A stretch of 12,347 nucleotides of DNA from Treponema sp. (GTDB lineage: Bacteria; Spirochaetota; Spirochaetia; Treponematales; Breznakiellaceae). The stretch covers positions 1-12,347 of the forward strand of contig JAITAI010000257.1 in assembly GCA_031284195.1 (NCBI GenBank), read 5' to 3'. This document shows positions 6,777-12,347 of the stretch, in pieces. The notes beneath the pieces are model-generated. The model searched no databases, had not been told where the DNA came from, and saw only the letters and a program-made list of their open reading frames with translations. Numbering within the stretch: position 1 is the first letter of the stretch; every line of letters starts with the position of its first letter. The position numbers were made by a program, and so were the translations under genes.

Positions 6777-7643
6777 CTATGGGGTAAGGCGGCTCTCAAC
6801 CTGGAGCGCTTCTTGTTCCAAAAAAATGGATCTAAAAATAGCCGCTGAACGACGGTACGCATCTGCAGCTTCATCGGATTCACCCATTTTTTTGTATACA
6901 TCCCCTTGAGCCCGCCAATCCATGCCAAGGCCATAGGTGTTCTCCGCCCGGCGATCAAACCCTATGGCTTTACCCAAGGCGTCCAAGGCCCCTGCATACT
7001 GTCCGGCCATGGAACGGACTGATGCGATAAGAAACCAATCGTAGGCCGCCTGTTCCAGGTAGTTATCTTTCTCATGGATAGCCAGGGCTTTCTGTAGGGC
7101 TCCTTCTGCCTCGCTCCACCGGCGCTGCTCCTTTTCCGCCAGCCCTATGACGGTCCAGCCCAAGGCAAGAGAGAGCTTATCGGATCCTATGGCTCCTAAC
7201 TCGGTTCTCACCTGGGTCTTGACCGTATCTGCGGTAGCGCCATCTGCAAGGAGCATACTTCGGGCCTTATAAATCCGCACTATCCCGGCAAGCTCCGCTG
7301 CACCGGCCAGTTCTGCTTCAGCTAAAGCACGGTTCCAAATCGCATCTGCCTCTTCAGTACGGCCTAGGGCGTACAAAATATTCCCCCGGGCAAGCCCTTC
7401 CCGGATCAGCAGTTCAGGATCATCGGTACTGATCGAAAGGCGGCGGGCTTCTTCCAGAAGGTCCAGGGCCTGCTCATAATTCCCCTGATCCATCGCTTTA
7501 TGCACCAGCTCTAACTGAGTGGTAACCTTGTTCTTGATCGTGAAAACCGCTACAGGCCGTTTCGGTGCAGAAGAACAGCCTCCGAACAGCGCTAAGCTGA
7601 GCATCCCTAACCACAAGCCTGCCCGGAAAACCCTATTCTTCAC
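6777..7643 (-). CDS. TPR-type lipoprotein
   Basis: Predicted 288-residue lipoprotein. The N-terminus has basic MKNR, a hydrophobic segment (about 8-20) and the lipobox LFGGC with Cys23 as the lipidated residue, then SSAPKRP. The remainder is Ala/Leu/Glu-rich helix with several tetratricopeptide-like units, for example GNYEQALDLLEEAR (54-67), GRTEEADAIWNRALAEA (94-110), RRWSEAEGALQKALAIH (174-190) and GQYAGALDALGKAIGFD (214-230), plus a last one near 253-270. It probably scaffolds protein contacts at an envelope membrane; partners unknown. I chose the GTG at 7643 rather than the in-frame GTG at 7664 because CTCCT at 7653-7657 (AGGAG on the coding strand) precedes it and it gives a normal signal peptide. 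It starts 48 bases after the ilvB stop on the same strand, so it is probably the last gene of the ilvDB transcript. Confidence 0.85.
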   Translation of the reverse strand: MKNRVFRAGLWLGMLSLALFGGCSSAPKRPVAVFTIKNKVTTQLELVHKAMDQGNYEQALDLLEEARRLSISTDDPELLIREGLARGNILYALGRTEEADAIWNRALAEAELAGAAELAGIVRIYKARSMLLADGATADTVKTQVRTELGAIGSDKLSLALGWTVIGLAEKEQRRWSEAEGALQKALAIHEKDNYLEQAAYDWFLIASVRSMAGQYAGALDALGKAIGFDRRAENTYGLGMDWRAQGDVYKKMGESDEAADAYRRSAAIFRSIFLEQEALQVESRLTP

Positions 7644-7652
7644 GGTACTGCG

Positions 7653-7657
7653 CTCCT
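7653..7657 (-). promoter_or_regulatory. Ribosome binding site deciding the lipoprotein start
   Basis: AGGAG on the minus strand, nine bases before the GTG at 7643. The alternative GTG at 7664 has no such site upstream. Confidence 0.65.
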
Positions 7658-7691
7658 GCAACACGCCACGCAGCCGAACCCGGCCAGGATC

Positions 7692-9422
7692 CTAGAGGAT
7701 TTGCTCATCAATCGGTTTGCCGCCGGGAACCATGGGCAGAACCTGTTCGTCCCGGTGAATGAACGCGTCAATCAGCGCAGCATTACCGCTGCGGAGTTCC
7801 TGTACGGCCTTACCCAGGGCATCCATAAAGGCCTCCTCATCCCCTGCACGGTAGCCCTTAATGCCGTAGGCATCGGCGAGCTTCACAAAATCCGGGGGAC
7901 GGTCCAGGATGGTCTCCGCATACCGTCCTTCATAGAAAAGGGTTTGCCATTGCCGAACCATGCCCAAGACCTGATTGTTCAAGATGAGGATGAGCAGGGG
8001 AATCCGGTAGGCGGCCAAGGTTCCCAGCTCCCCACAGTTCATGCGAAAAGAGCCGTCTCCGGTAAAAAGCACCACCGGCTTATCCGGGTTGGCGATCTTC
8101 GCCCCTTCTGCAGCGCCCAGGCCAAAGCCCATAGTCCCCAAGCCCCCTGAACTGAGGAAGGTCCGGGGCTGGGTAATCGGATAAAATTGGGCGGTCCACA
8201 TCTGATGCTGCCCTACATCGGTTACGACCAAGGCATCCTTTCCCAGGGCCTGGGCGGTCTCCTCAATGATAAACCGAGGATGGAGGCCTTGCTTTCCAGG
8301 CCTTCCCTCCCGCTTATAGGCCTGAGGAACCAGGGCCTTCCAGGTTTCAATATCCCCTTTCCAGGCGGTTTCCAGCCCTGAAGGGAGCTTTTCCAGCACT
8401 TGAGTGAGGGTCTTTTGTATATCCCCCACCACCCACGCCTCAGCCTCGATGTTCTTGTTGATCTCTGCAGGGTCTATGTCGAAATGCAGCACTCGGGCGC
8501 TCGGGGCGAACTTATCAGTACGGCTGGTAACCCGGTCGGAAAACCGGGCGCCTATGGCAATGAGGAGGTCCCCCTGCTGCACTGCCCGGTTAGAGGCCAC
8601 GGTCCCGTGCATCCCCAAGAGGCCCGTGTACAGGGGATAATCCTGGGGAATGGCCCCGATACCCATAAGGCTCACCGAAACCGGTGCATGCAGCCGTTCT
8701 GCGAGGAGCCGGAGTTCCGCCGAAGCGCCGGAAAGGATCACTCCGCCCCCTGCGTAGATCACCGGCCGCTTTGCCGCGGCGAGCATGGCTACAGCCCGGC
8801 TTATATCCCTATCGGTGAAGGTTACTTCCTCAAACCGCTGGGTAAGCCGCTGCGCCCGGGCGCTGCTGATGGGGTCAGCGAGGGTATTGGGGTTGGTCCG
8901 GGGAACCCATTCCCCCATGAGCGCGGTAATATCCTTGGGGATATCGATGAGGACCGGCCCGGGCCTGCCGGAAACTGCCACGAGGAAGGCTTCACGGACC
9001 ACCTCGGCTAGATCCCCCACGTTTTTGACGATCCAGTTGTGCTTGACTATAGGCATGGTAATGCCCGCAATATCCACTTCCTGAAAACTGTCCTTCCCTA
9101 GGAGGGTGGTCCCCACATTGCCGGTGATGGCCACGAGGGGGGTTGAATCCATAGCCGCAGTGGCGATACCCGTTACCAGGTTGGTGGCTCCCGGACCAGA
9201 GGTGGCGATACAGACCCCCACCTTGCCTGTAGACCGGGCATACCCATCCGCGGCATGGGCCGCGTGCTGTTCATGGCTCACCAGGATATGCCGGATCCGG
9301 TCTTTTTGCCGGTATAACTCGTCATAAATAAACAACACCTGACCTCCGGGATACCCGAAAACCGTATCCACTCCCTGTTCAATCAGGGCTTCCACAAGGA
9401 TCCTTGCGCCTGTATACTGCAT
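7692..9422 (-). CDS. ilvB: Acetolactate synthase, large (catalytic) subunit
   Basis: Thiamine-diphosphate and FAD enzyme that condenses pyruvate with pyruvate or 2-oxobutyrate, the first common step of valine, leucine and isoleucine synthesis. The 576 residues are the normal length. Glu51 in SHEQHAAHAADGYAR is the ThDP-activating glutamate. The N-terminal Pyr domain has TSGPGATNLVTGIA. The central domain has GARFSDRVTS. The C-terminal PP domain has GDGSFRMN starting at 455 and ending in NN at 482-483 (Mg/ThDP motif). The anabolic-type element MVRQWQ with Trp492 follows; it argues for biosynthetic AHAS over catabolic AlsS. The ATG at 9422 has GAGGGAG eight bases upstream and lies only 15 bases after the ilvD stop, so the two are an operon. 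No small regulatory subunit gene (ilvN/ilvH) follows; the next gene is an unrelated lipoprotein. Confidence 0.95.
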   Translation of the reverse strand: MQYTGARILVEALIEQGVDTVFGYPGGQVLFIYDELYRQKDRIRHILVSHEQHAAHAADGYARSTGKVGVCIATSGPGATNLVTGIATAAMDSTPLVAITGNVGTTLLGKDSFQEVDIAGITMPIVKHNWIVKNVGDLAEVVREAFLVAVSGRPGPVLIDIPKDITALMGEWVPRTNPNTLADPISSARAQRLTQRFEEVTFTDRDISRAVAMLAAAKRPVIYAGGGVILSGASAELRLLAERLHAPVSVSLMGIGAIPQDYPLYTGLLGMHGTVASNRAVQQGDLLIAIGARFSDRVTSRTDKFAPSARVLHFDIDPAEINKNIEAEAWVVGDIQKTLTQVLEKLPSGLETAWKGDIETWKALVPQAYKREGRPGKQGLHPRFIIEETAQALGKDALVVTDVGQHQMWTAQFYPITQPRTFLSSGGLGTMGFGLGAAEGAKIANPDKPVVLFTGDGSFRMNCGELGTLAAYRIPLLILILNNQVLGMVRQWQTLFYEGRYAETILDRPPDFVKLADAYGIKGYRAGDEEAFMDALGKAVQELRSGNAALIDAFIHRDEQVLPMVPGGKPIDEQIL

Positions 9423-9437
9423 ATTTTGTACTCCCTC

Positions 9438-11096
9438 TTAGTCCCGCAGAATGGCCCCGGAAGCAGCGGAACTCACCTGCCGGGCATACCGGGCCAAGTA
9501 GCCGGTCTGCACCTTGGGGGGCAGGGGCTTCCAGGAAGCTTTGCGCGCTTCGATTACCTCCGCAGGGACCTTGCTGTTAATGGTCCGGCCCTCAATATCA
9601 ATGGCGATGATATCCCCTTCTTCAAGCAGGGCAATGGGACCGCCCTCGGCAGCCTCTGGGGAGATGTGGCCAATGGCCGCTCCCCTAGTGGCCCCGGAAA
9701 AGCGGCCGTCGGTGATGAGGGCTACTTTATCGTCCAGGCCCATACCGGCTAAGGCAGCGGTGGGGGCCAGCATTTCCTTCATGCCCGGTCCGCCTCGAGG
9801 CCCTTCGTAACGGATGACGATCACATCTCCCGCTTTGATCGCCCCGCCCATGATAGCATCGAAGGCGGCTTCTTCAGCGTCAAAGATCCGGGCAGGCCCT
9901 TCATACTTCAGCATGGAAGGGGCCACTGCGCTCTGCTTCACTACACAACCTTCAGGGGCCAGGTTACCTTTGAGCGCTGCCAGGCCTCCGGTGGGGGAAT
10001 AGGGATCCTCAATGGGCCGGATAAGGGCAGTGTTCCGGTTGACCCCGGTTTCAACACTGTCCCCCAGGACGCCGTAGACCGTAGGCGCTTCCAGGGTAAT
10101 GAGGTTTCTTTTTGCCAGTTCCATCAGTACTGCCGGAATCCCCCCGGCAGCATGGAGCTCTTCGATGGGGGTAGCGCTCGCGGGGGCCAGCTTGCAGAGA
10201 TTCGGGGTAACTGCACTGACCCGATTCAAGCGGTCCAGATCCAAGGTGAATCCCGCTTCATGGGCAATGGCCGGCAGGTGCAAAGCCGTATTGGTGGAAC
10301 ACCCCAGGGCCATATCCAGGGCCAAGGCATTAATGAAAGCCTGTTCAGTCAGGATCGACCGGGGACGGATGTCCTTCTTCAAAACATTCAGGGCCAAAAT
10401 CCCGGTCTTTTTGGCAAGCCGCAGCCGCTCGGCCATGACTGCAGGGATGGTGCCGTTCCCGGGCAGGGCCATTCCCAGGGCCTCGGTAACGCAGTTCATG
10501 GAATTCGCGGTGAACATCCCTGAACAGGACCCGCAGCCGGGACATGCCGCTTCTTCCAAGACCGAAAGTTCCGCTTCGTCCATCTTGCCGGTGGCCACGG
10601 CCCCTACCGCCTCATACACCGAAGTAAAGGTCAGGGGTTTACCGTCTTTCCGGCCTGCCAGCATAGGCCCGCCAGAGACAAAGACCGTAGGTAGGTTGAT
10701 CCGGGCTGCGGCCATGAGCATCCCCGGAACTATCTTGTCGCAGTTAGGGATACAGATAAGGGCATCGAAGCCGTGGGCCATGACCATACATTCAATAGAA
10801 TCGGCAATGAGTTCCCGGGTTGCCAAGGAATACCGCATCCCCTCATGGCCCATAGCAATCCCGTCGCATACGCCGATCACGGGGAACTGGAAAGGTATCC
10901 CCCCAGCAAGGCGTACCCCTGCTGCTGCGGCCCGGGCAATGGTGTCCAGGTGCACATGACCAGGGACGATTTCGCTTTGCGCTACAACAATACCCACGAG
11001 GGGCCTTGCCAATTCTTCATCAATGAACCCCAGGGCCTTAAACAAAGACCGGTGGGGCGCCCGGGCAATCCCTTTCTTTACCACATCACTTCTCAT
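9438..11096 (-). CDS. ilvD: Dihydroxy-acid dehydratase
   Basis: Iron-sulfur dehydratase making 2-oxo acids from 2,3-dihydroxy acids, the third step of valine and isoleucine synthesis. The 552 residues match the bacterial family. Signatures are EIVPGHVHLD (42-51), CDGIAMGHEGMRYS (77-90), the NCDKIVPGM motif with Cys119 and Lys121, CPGCGSCSGMFTANSMNC (185-202), and TDGRFSGATRG (462-472) with Ser467 as the likely catalytic serine. The VPGHVHL segment, where other members have a cysteine, resembles E. coli and Bacillus IlvD; which cluster type it carries is not decidable here. The C-terminal KVQTGYLARYARQVSSA is also family-typical. The ATG at 11096 has AGGGAG with a six-base spacer. First gene of the ilvD-ilvB-lipoprotein operon. 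A 44-codon ORF and hairpins lie just upstream. Confidence 0.96.
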   Translation of the reverse strand: MRSDVVKKGIARAPHRSLFKALGFIDEELARPLVGIVVAQSEIVPGHVHLDTIARAAAAGVRLAGGIPFQFPVIGVCDGIAMGHEGMRYSLATRELIADSIECMVMAHGFDALICIPNCDKIVPGMLMAAARINLPTVFVSGGPMLAGRKDGKPLTFTSVYEAVGAVATGKMDEAELSVLEEAACPGCGSCSGMFTANSMNCVTEALGMALPGNGTIPAVMAERLRLAKKTGILALNVLKKDIRPRSILTEQAFINALALDMALGCSTNTALHLPAIAHEAGFTLDLDRLNRVSAVTPNLCKLAPASATPIEELHAAGGIPAVLMELAKRNLITLEAPTVYGVLGDSVETGVNRNTALIRPIEDPYSPTGGLAALKGNLAPEGCVVKQSAVAPSMLKYEGPARIFDAEEAAFDAIMGGAIKAGDVIVIRYEGPRGGPGMKEMLAPTAALAGMGLDDKVALITDGRFSGATRGAAIGHISPEAAEGGPIALLEEGDIIAIDIEGRTINSKVPAEVIEARKASWKPLPPKVQTGYLARYARQVSSAASGAILRD

Positions 11097-11111
11097 ATAA
11101 CGCTCCCTCTC

Positions 11112-11246
11112 TTAAAAATTAGGACGCTTCCAATCGGTACGAGCTATACCTCCTGGAACCGATACCATCATGGCCCGCTCCCCTCGGTTTACTGCATATA
11201 CCCCCTTGATAGGGTGAGCTCCTGCTTCGTAACCCTGGAACGCCAT
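11112..11246 (-). CDS. Possible 44-aa leader or small protein ORF upstream of ilvD
   Basis: On the ilvD strand, an ATG at 11246 opens a 44-codon frame ending in TAA 15 bases before the ilvD start. A double ATG at 11171/11168 in the same frame would give a 19-residue version, MMVSVPGGIARTDWKRPNF. That inner start has GAGGGGAGCG at 11176-11185, very similar to the GAGAGGGAGCG in front of ilvD itself; the outer start has only AAGGGA about 12 bases away. Ile and Val codons are present (six over the 44 codons) but not in a run, so a classical ilv attenuation leader is not evident. It may be a regulatory uORF, a small protein or a chance frame. Confidence 0.35.
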   Translation of the reverse strand: MAFQGYEAGAHPIKGVYAVNRGERAMMVSVPGGIARTDWKRPNF

Positions 11247-11302
11247 GAGCTTGCTCGTATCCCTTATTGTGCGTATTTAAACCGCTGCGTCAATATACCC
11301 CC
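11196..11302 (-). repeat. Repeated GGGGGTATAT decamer in the ilvD upstream region
   Basis: On the minus strand GGGGGTATAT occurs at 11205-11196 and again at 11302-11293, 97 bases apart. A third, looser match AGGAGGTATA lies inside the 44-codon ORF. The G-runs followed by short spacers resemble ribosome binding sites, but the frames they would open are very short: ATG-CAG-stop for one, nine codons from a TTG for the other. Confidence 0.35.
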
Positions 11303-11314
11303 TGCCTCAGAATA

Positions 11315-11338
11315 TCAGCCCCGGCTTTATTGGGCTGA
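11315..11338. other. Hairpin in the ilvD upstream region (inner)
   Basis: TCAGCCC (11315-11321) pairs perfectly with GGGCTGA (11332-11338) around a ten-base loop. No T run follows on either strand, so it is not an intrinsic terminator. If ilvD is transcribed from further upstream, this would be in its 5' untranslated RNA. Confidence 0.45.
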
Positions 11339-11355
11339 AACATACCCCAAAGGTG

Positions 11356-11390
11356 CTAACCCTGACAGGGCCGCTGCTCAGGACGGTTAG
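11356..11390. other. Long nested hairpin in the ilvD upstream region (outer)
   Basis: CTAACC (11356-11361) pairs with GGTTAG (11385-11390). Inside it CTGA (11362-11365) pairs with TCAG (11378-11381), and CAG pairs with CTG at the tip, making a stem of about 13 base pairs with a small internal bulge. It is the strongest local fold I see in the spacer. No T run follows on either strand. Confidence 0.5.
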
Positions 11391-11415
11391 GGGAGGCCAG
11401 GGCCTTACCTAAGGT

Positions 11416-11526
11416 GCGTTCGATGGTACTAAGGGTCCAGGAACGTTCATGTTCACGAATGATTCAGATACAGGAGCGTCCATTCGGGTAATTGCAGTTG
11501 AAATCCAGCGGACTTTCTTCTCTTTG
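11416..11526 (+). repeat. Diverged tandem duplication, copy 1
   Basis: About 110 bases that align with 11571-11674. Shared blocks are TTCGATG, AAGGGTCC, TCACGAAT followed by ATTC, GATACA, then GAGCGT, TCCAGCGGACTTT (11504-11516) and TTCTCTTTG (11518-11526). Offsets between blocks vary from 148 to 159 bases, so several small indels have accumulated. CGTTC (11417-11421) and GAACG (11441-11445) form a hairpin stem at the left end. Confidence 0.65.
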
Positions 11527-11567
11527 CCCCACTTCACCTGTAGACAGAGGGGGCCGGTTCTCAGTAA

Positions 11568-11633
11568 CATGAGTTCGATGATACCAAGGGTCCCCGAAGG
11601 AACTCATGCTCACGAATTATTCGGATACATGAG
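11568..11633 (+). promoter_or_regulatory. Mutually exclusive hairpins in copy 2
   Basis: CATGAGTTC (11568-11576) and GAACTCATG (11600-11608) are a perfect 9-bp inverted repeat. CATGAG recurs at 11628-11633, so the central CTCATG (11603-11608) can pair with either flank. CGAA-TTA-TTCG lies between the second pair. In plus-strand RNA this would be a two-state leader before the zinc-ribbon/TPR gene. Regulation is inferred from geometry only. Confidence 0.35.
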
Positions 11634-11674
11634 CGTAATGGCGGACTTTAGTCCAGCGGACTTTTTTCTCTTTG
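11571..11674 (+). repeat. Diverged tandem duplication, copy 2
   Basis: Second copy of the element at 11416-11526. Its left stem is AGTTC (11572-11576) with GAACT (11600-11604), where the terminal C-G pair of copy 1 is replaced by A-T, so pairing is kept. It contains an extra GCGGACTTT (11641-11649 besides 11656-11664) and the small inverted repeat GGACT-TT-AGTCC (11643-11654). It ends about 50 bases before the zinc-ribbon gene start at 11724. Confidence 0.65.
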
Positions 11675-11723
11675 TCTCCCCTCACGTTATGTATATCAAG
11701 GATAAAATCATAAGGAAAGATAC

Positions 11724-12347
11724 ATGAATAGTAATTTGGTAACCATCCTTAAGCAGATCATCGCTCATTCCAGCGAAGAAATCCTCGCCGACTCACGGCG
11801 GCTGAAAGCCTTCTTTGCTGACCTTGCCAAGGACGAACCGAAACCGCTGCGTACCGCCTTCGGGTGCTGTATCGAAGCAGAGGCGTATAACGCCCTCAAG
11901 ACCGCACCGGATGCTGCTGAGCGGGTATCCCGTAAAGCAAAAATCGTACAAAGGGTGCATGACGAGCATGGACTGGACAGGGCCTTTTGTGCCGAGGCGC
12001 TGGACATTCTGGAAACGGTGTTATATGGAACGGTAAGTACGCCTGAGAAAGCAACGCCTGTTCCCCAATCGACGCCGTCTGTAACGCCGCCTAGTACCTA
12101 TACGTTGAGGGGGTCTGAAAAAGCAGCCCCCTGTCCGGCCTGCGGTGCAGGAGTATCTCAAGGTTTCCGGTTTTGTCCTGCCTGCGGCGCTGCGGCGGCC
12201 TCTGGTGGGGCTGCGCCCAGTCAACAGCCGGCAGCGCCGGTGCGGAACGCCAAAACCTGCTTTGACAGCGGTGAAATATTTCGTTCCCGGGGCGACTATG
12301 TAACGGCCATAGAGGAGTACACCCAGGCTATCAGGCTCGACCCGAAT
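11724..12347 (+). CDS. Zinc-ribbon and TPR protein, partial (open at the window end)
   Basis: The frame is open for 208 codons from ATG 11724 to the last base, with no stop, so the 3' part lies outside. AAGGA at 11712-11716 supports the start. Residues 1-102 form a predicted helical domain (KAFFADLAKDEPKPLRTAF at 28-46), which I associate with multidomain proteins of gut bacteria including treponemes; its function is unknown. A Thr/Pro linker (about 103-135) leads to a zinc ribbon with Cys137, Cys140, Cys151 and Cys154 (CPACG twice). After an Ala/Pro/Gln-rich linker, a tetratricopeptide repeat begins at about 177 (FRSRGDYVTAIEEYTQAI at 186-203). There is no signal peptide, so it is probably cytoplasmic and used for protein-protein contacts. 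It is transcribed divergently from ilvD. Confidence 0.8.
   Translation, partial: MNSNLVTILKQIIAHSSEEILADSRRLKAFFADLAKDEPKPLRTAFGCCIEAEAYNALKTAPDAAERVSRKAKIVQRVHDEHGLDRAFCAEALDILETVLYGTVSTPEKATPVPQSTPSVTPPSTYTLRGSEKAAPCPACGAGVSQGFRFCPACGAAAASGGAAPSQQPAAPVRNAKTCFDSGEIFRSRGDYVTAIEEYTQAIRLDPN

Noticed and set aside
8400..9011. A 203-codon frame antisense to ilvB, and similar long frames antisense to ilvD and xdhA
   Set aside because: The opposite strands encode full-length conserved enzymes with complete motifs; the antisense frames are Pro/Gly/Arg-rich and resemble no family, as expected from codon bias.
11097..11450. T-box riboswitch in front of ilvD
   Set aside because: No GGTGGTACCGCG-type T-box sequence or terminator with a T run was found on the ilvD strand.
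11672..11708. Promoter for the zinc-ribbon gene (TTGTCT with TATATC or TAAAAT)
   Set aside because: The possible -35 and -10 elements are 14 or 25 bases apart, neither acceptable, so no promoter is called.
11449..11727. A 92-codon plus-strand frame spanning the duplicated element
   Set aside because: It runs through both noncoding repeat copies, the two parts do not translate into matching protein, and it overlaps the better-supported start at 11724.
1..12347. CRISPR array, tRNA or rRNA gene, insertion sequence or phage gene
   Set aside because: No regularly spaced repeats, tRNA-like cloverleaf with an anticodon arm, transposase motif or phage protein was found on either strand.

Overview
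The window looks like bacterial chromosome from a host-associated anaerobe, most plausibly a gut spirochaete of the Treponema type. That assignment is an inference. It rests on the partial zinc-ribbon/TPR protein at the right edge, whose N-terminal domain I associate with such bacteria, and on two lineage-restricted exported proteins. No rRNA or other marker gene is present to test it. Gene density is high and most starts carry clear AGGAG-like ribosome binding sites. I see no phage, insertion sequence, tRNA, rRNA or CRISPR array.

Left part, plus strand (76-6569): an xdhABC operon with the same gene order as E. coli encodes a three-subunit molybdenum xanthine dehydrogenase: Mo-cofactor subunit, FAD subunit and 2x[2Fe-2S] subunit. 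Next come two overlapping genes for exported proteins, one unrecognised and one of the DUF192 family. Then comes a guanine deaminase gene (guaD) with a GTG start. GuaD would turn guanine into xanthine and XdhABC would oxidise xanthine to urate, so this side encodes a short purine-nitrogen salvage route.

Middle (6570-6776): guaD and the next gene converge on a palindrome-rich spacer that probably holds the shared 3' ends.

Right part, minus strand (11096 down to 6777): ilvD (dihydroxy-acid dehydratase), ilvB (acetolactate synthase large subunit) and a TPR lipoprotein gene form an apparent operon for branched-chain amino acid synthesis. Neither ilvN nor ilvC is present. Upstream of ilvD lies a spacer of about 630 bases between divergent genes. 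Its ilvD-proximal half has a 44-codon ORF (with an internal 19-codon version) and two good hairpins. Its distal half has a diverged tandem duplication of about 110 bases, whose hairpin shows a compensatory base-pair change.

The last gene (11724 to the right edge, plus strand) is open at the window end. It has an N-terminal helical domain, a Cys4 zinc ribbon and the start of a TPR.

Most of the window is ordinary metabolism. The parts most worth a second look are the ilvD upstream region and the duplicated structured element beside it.
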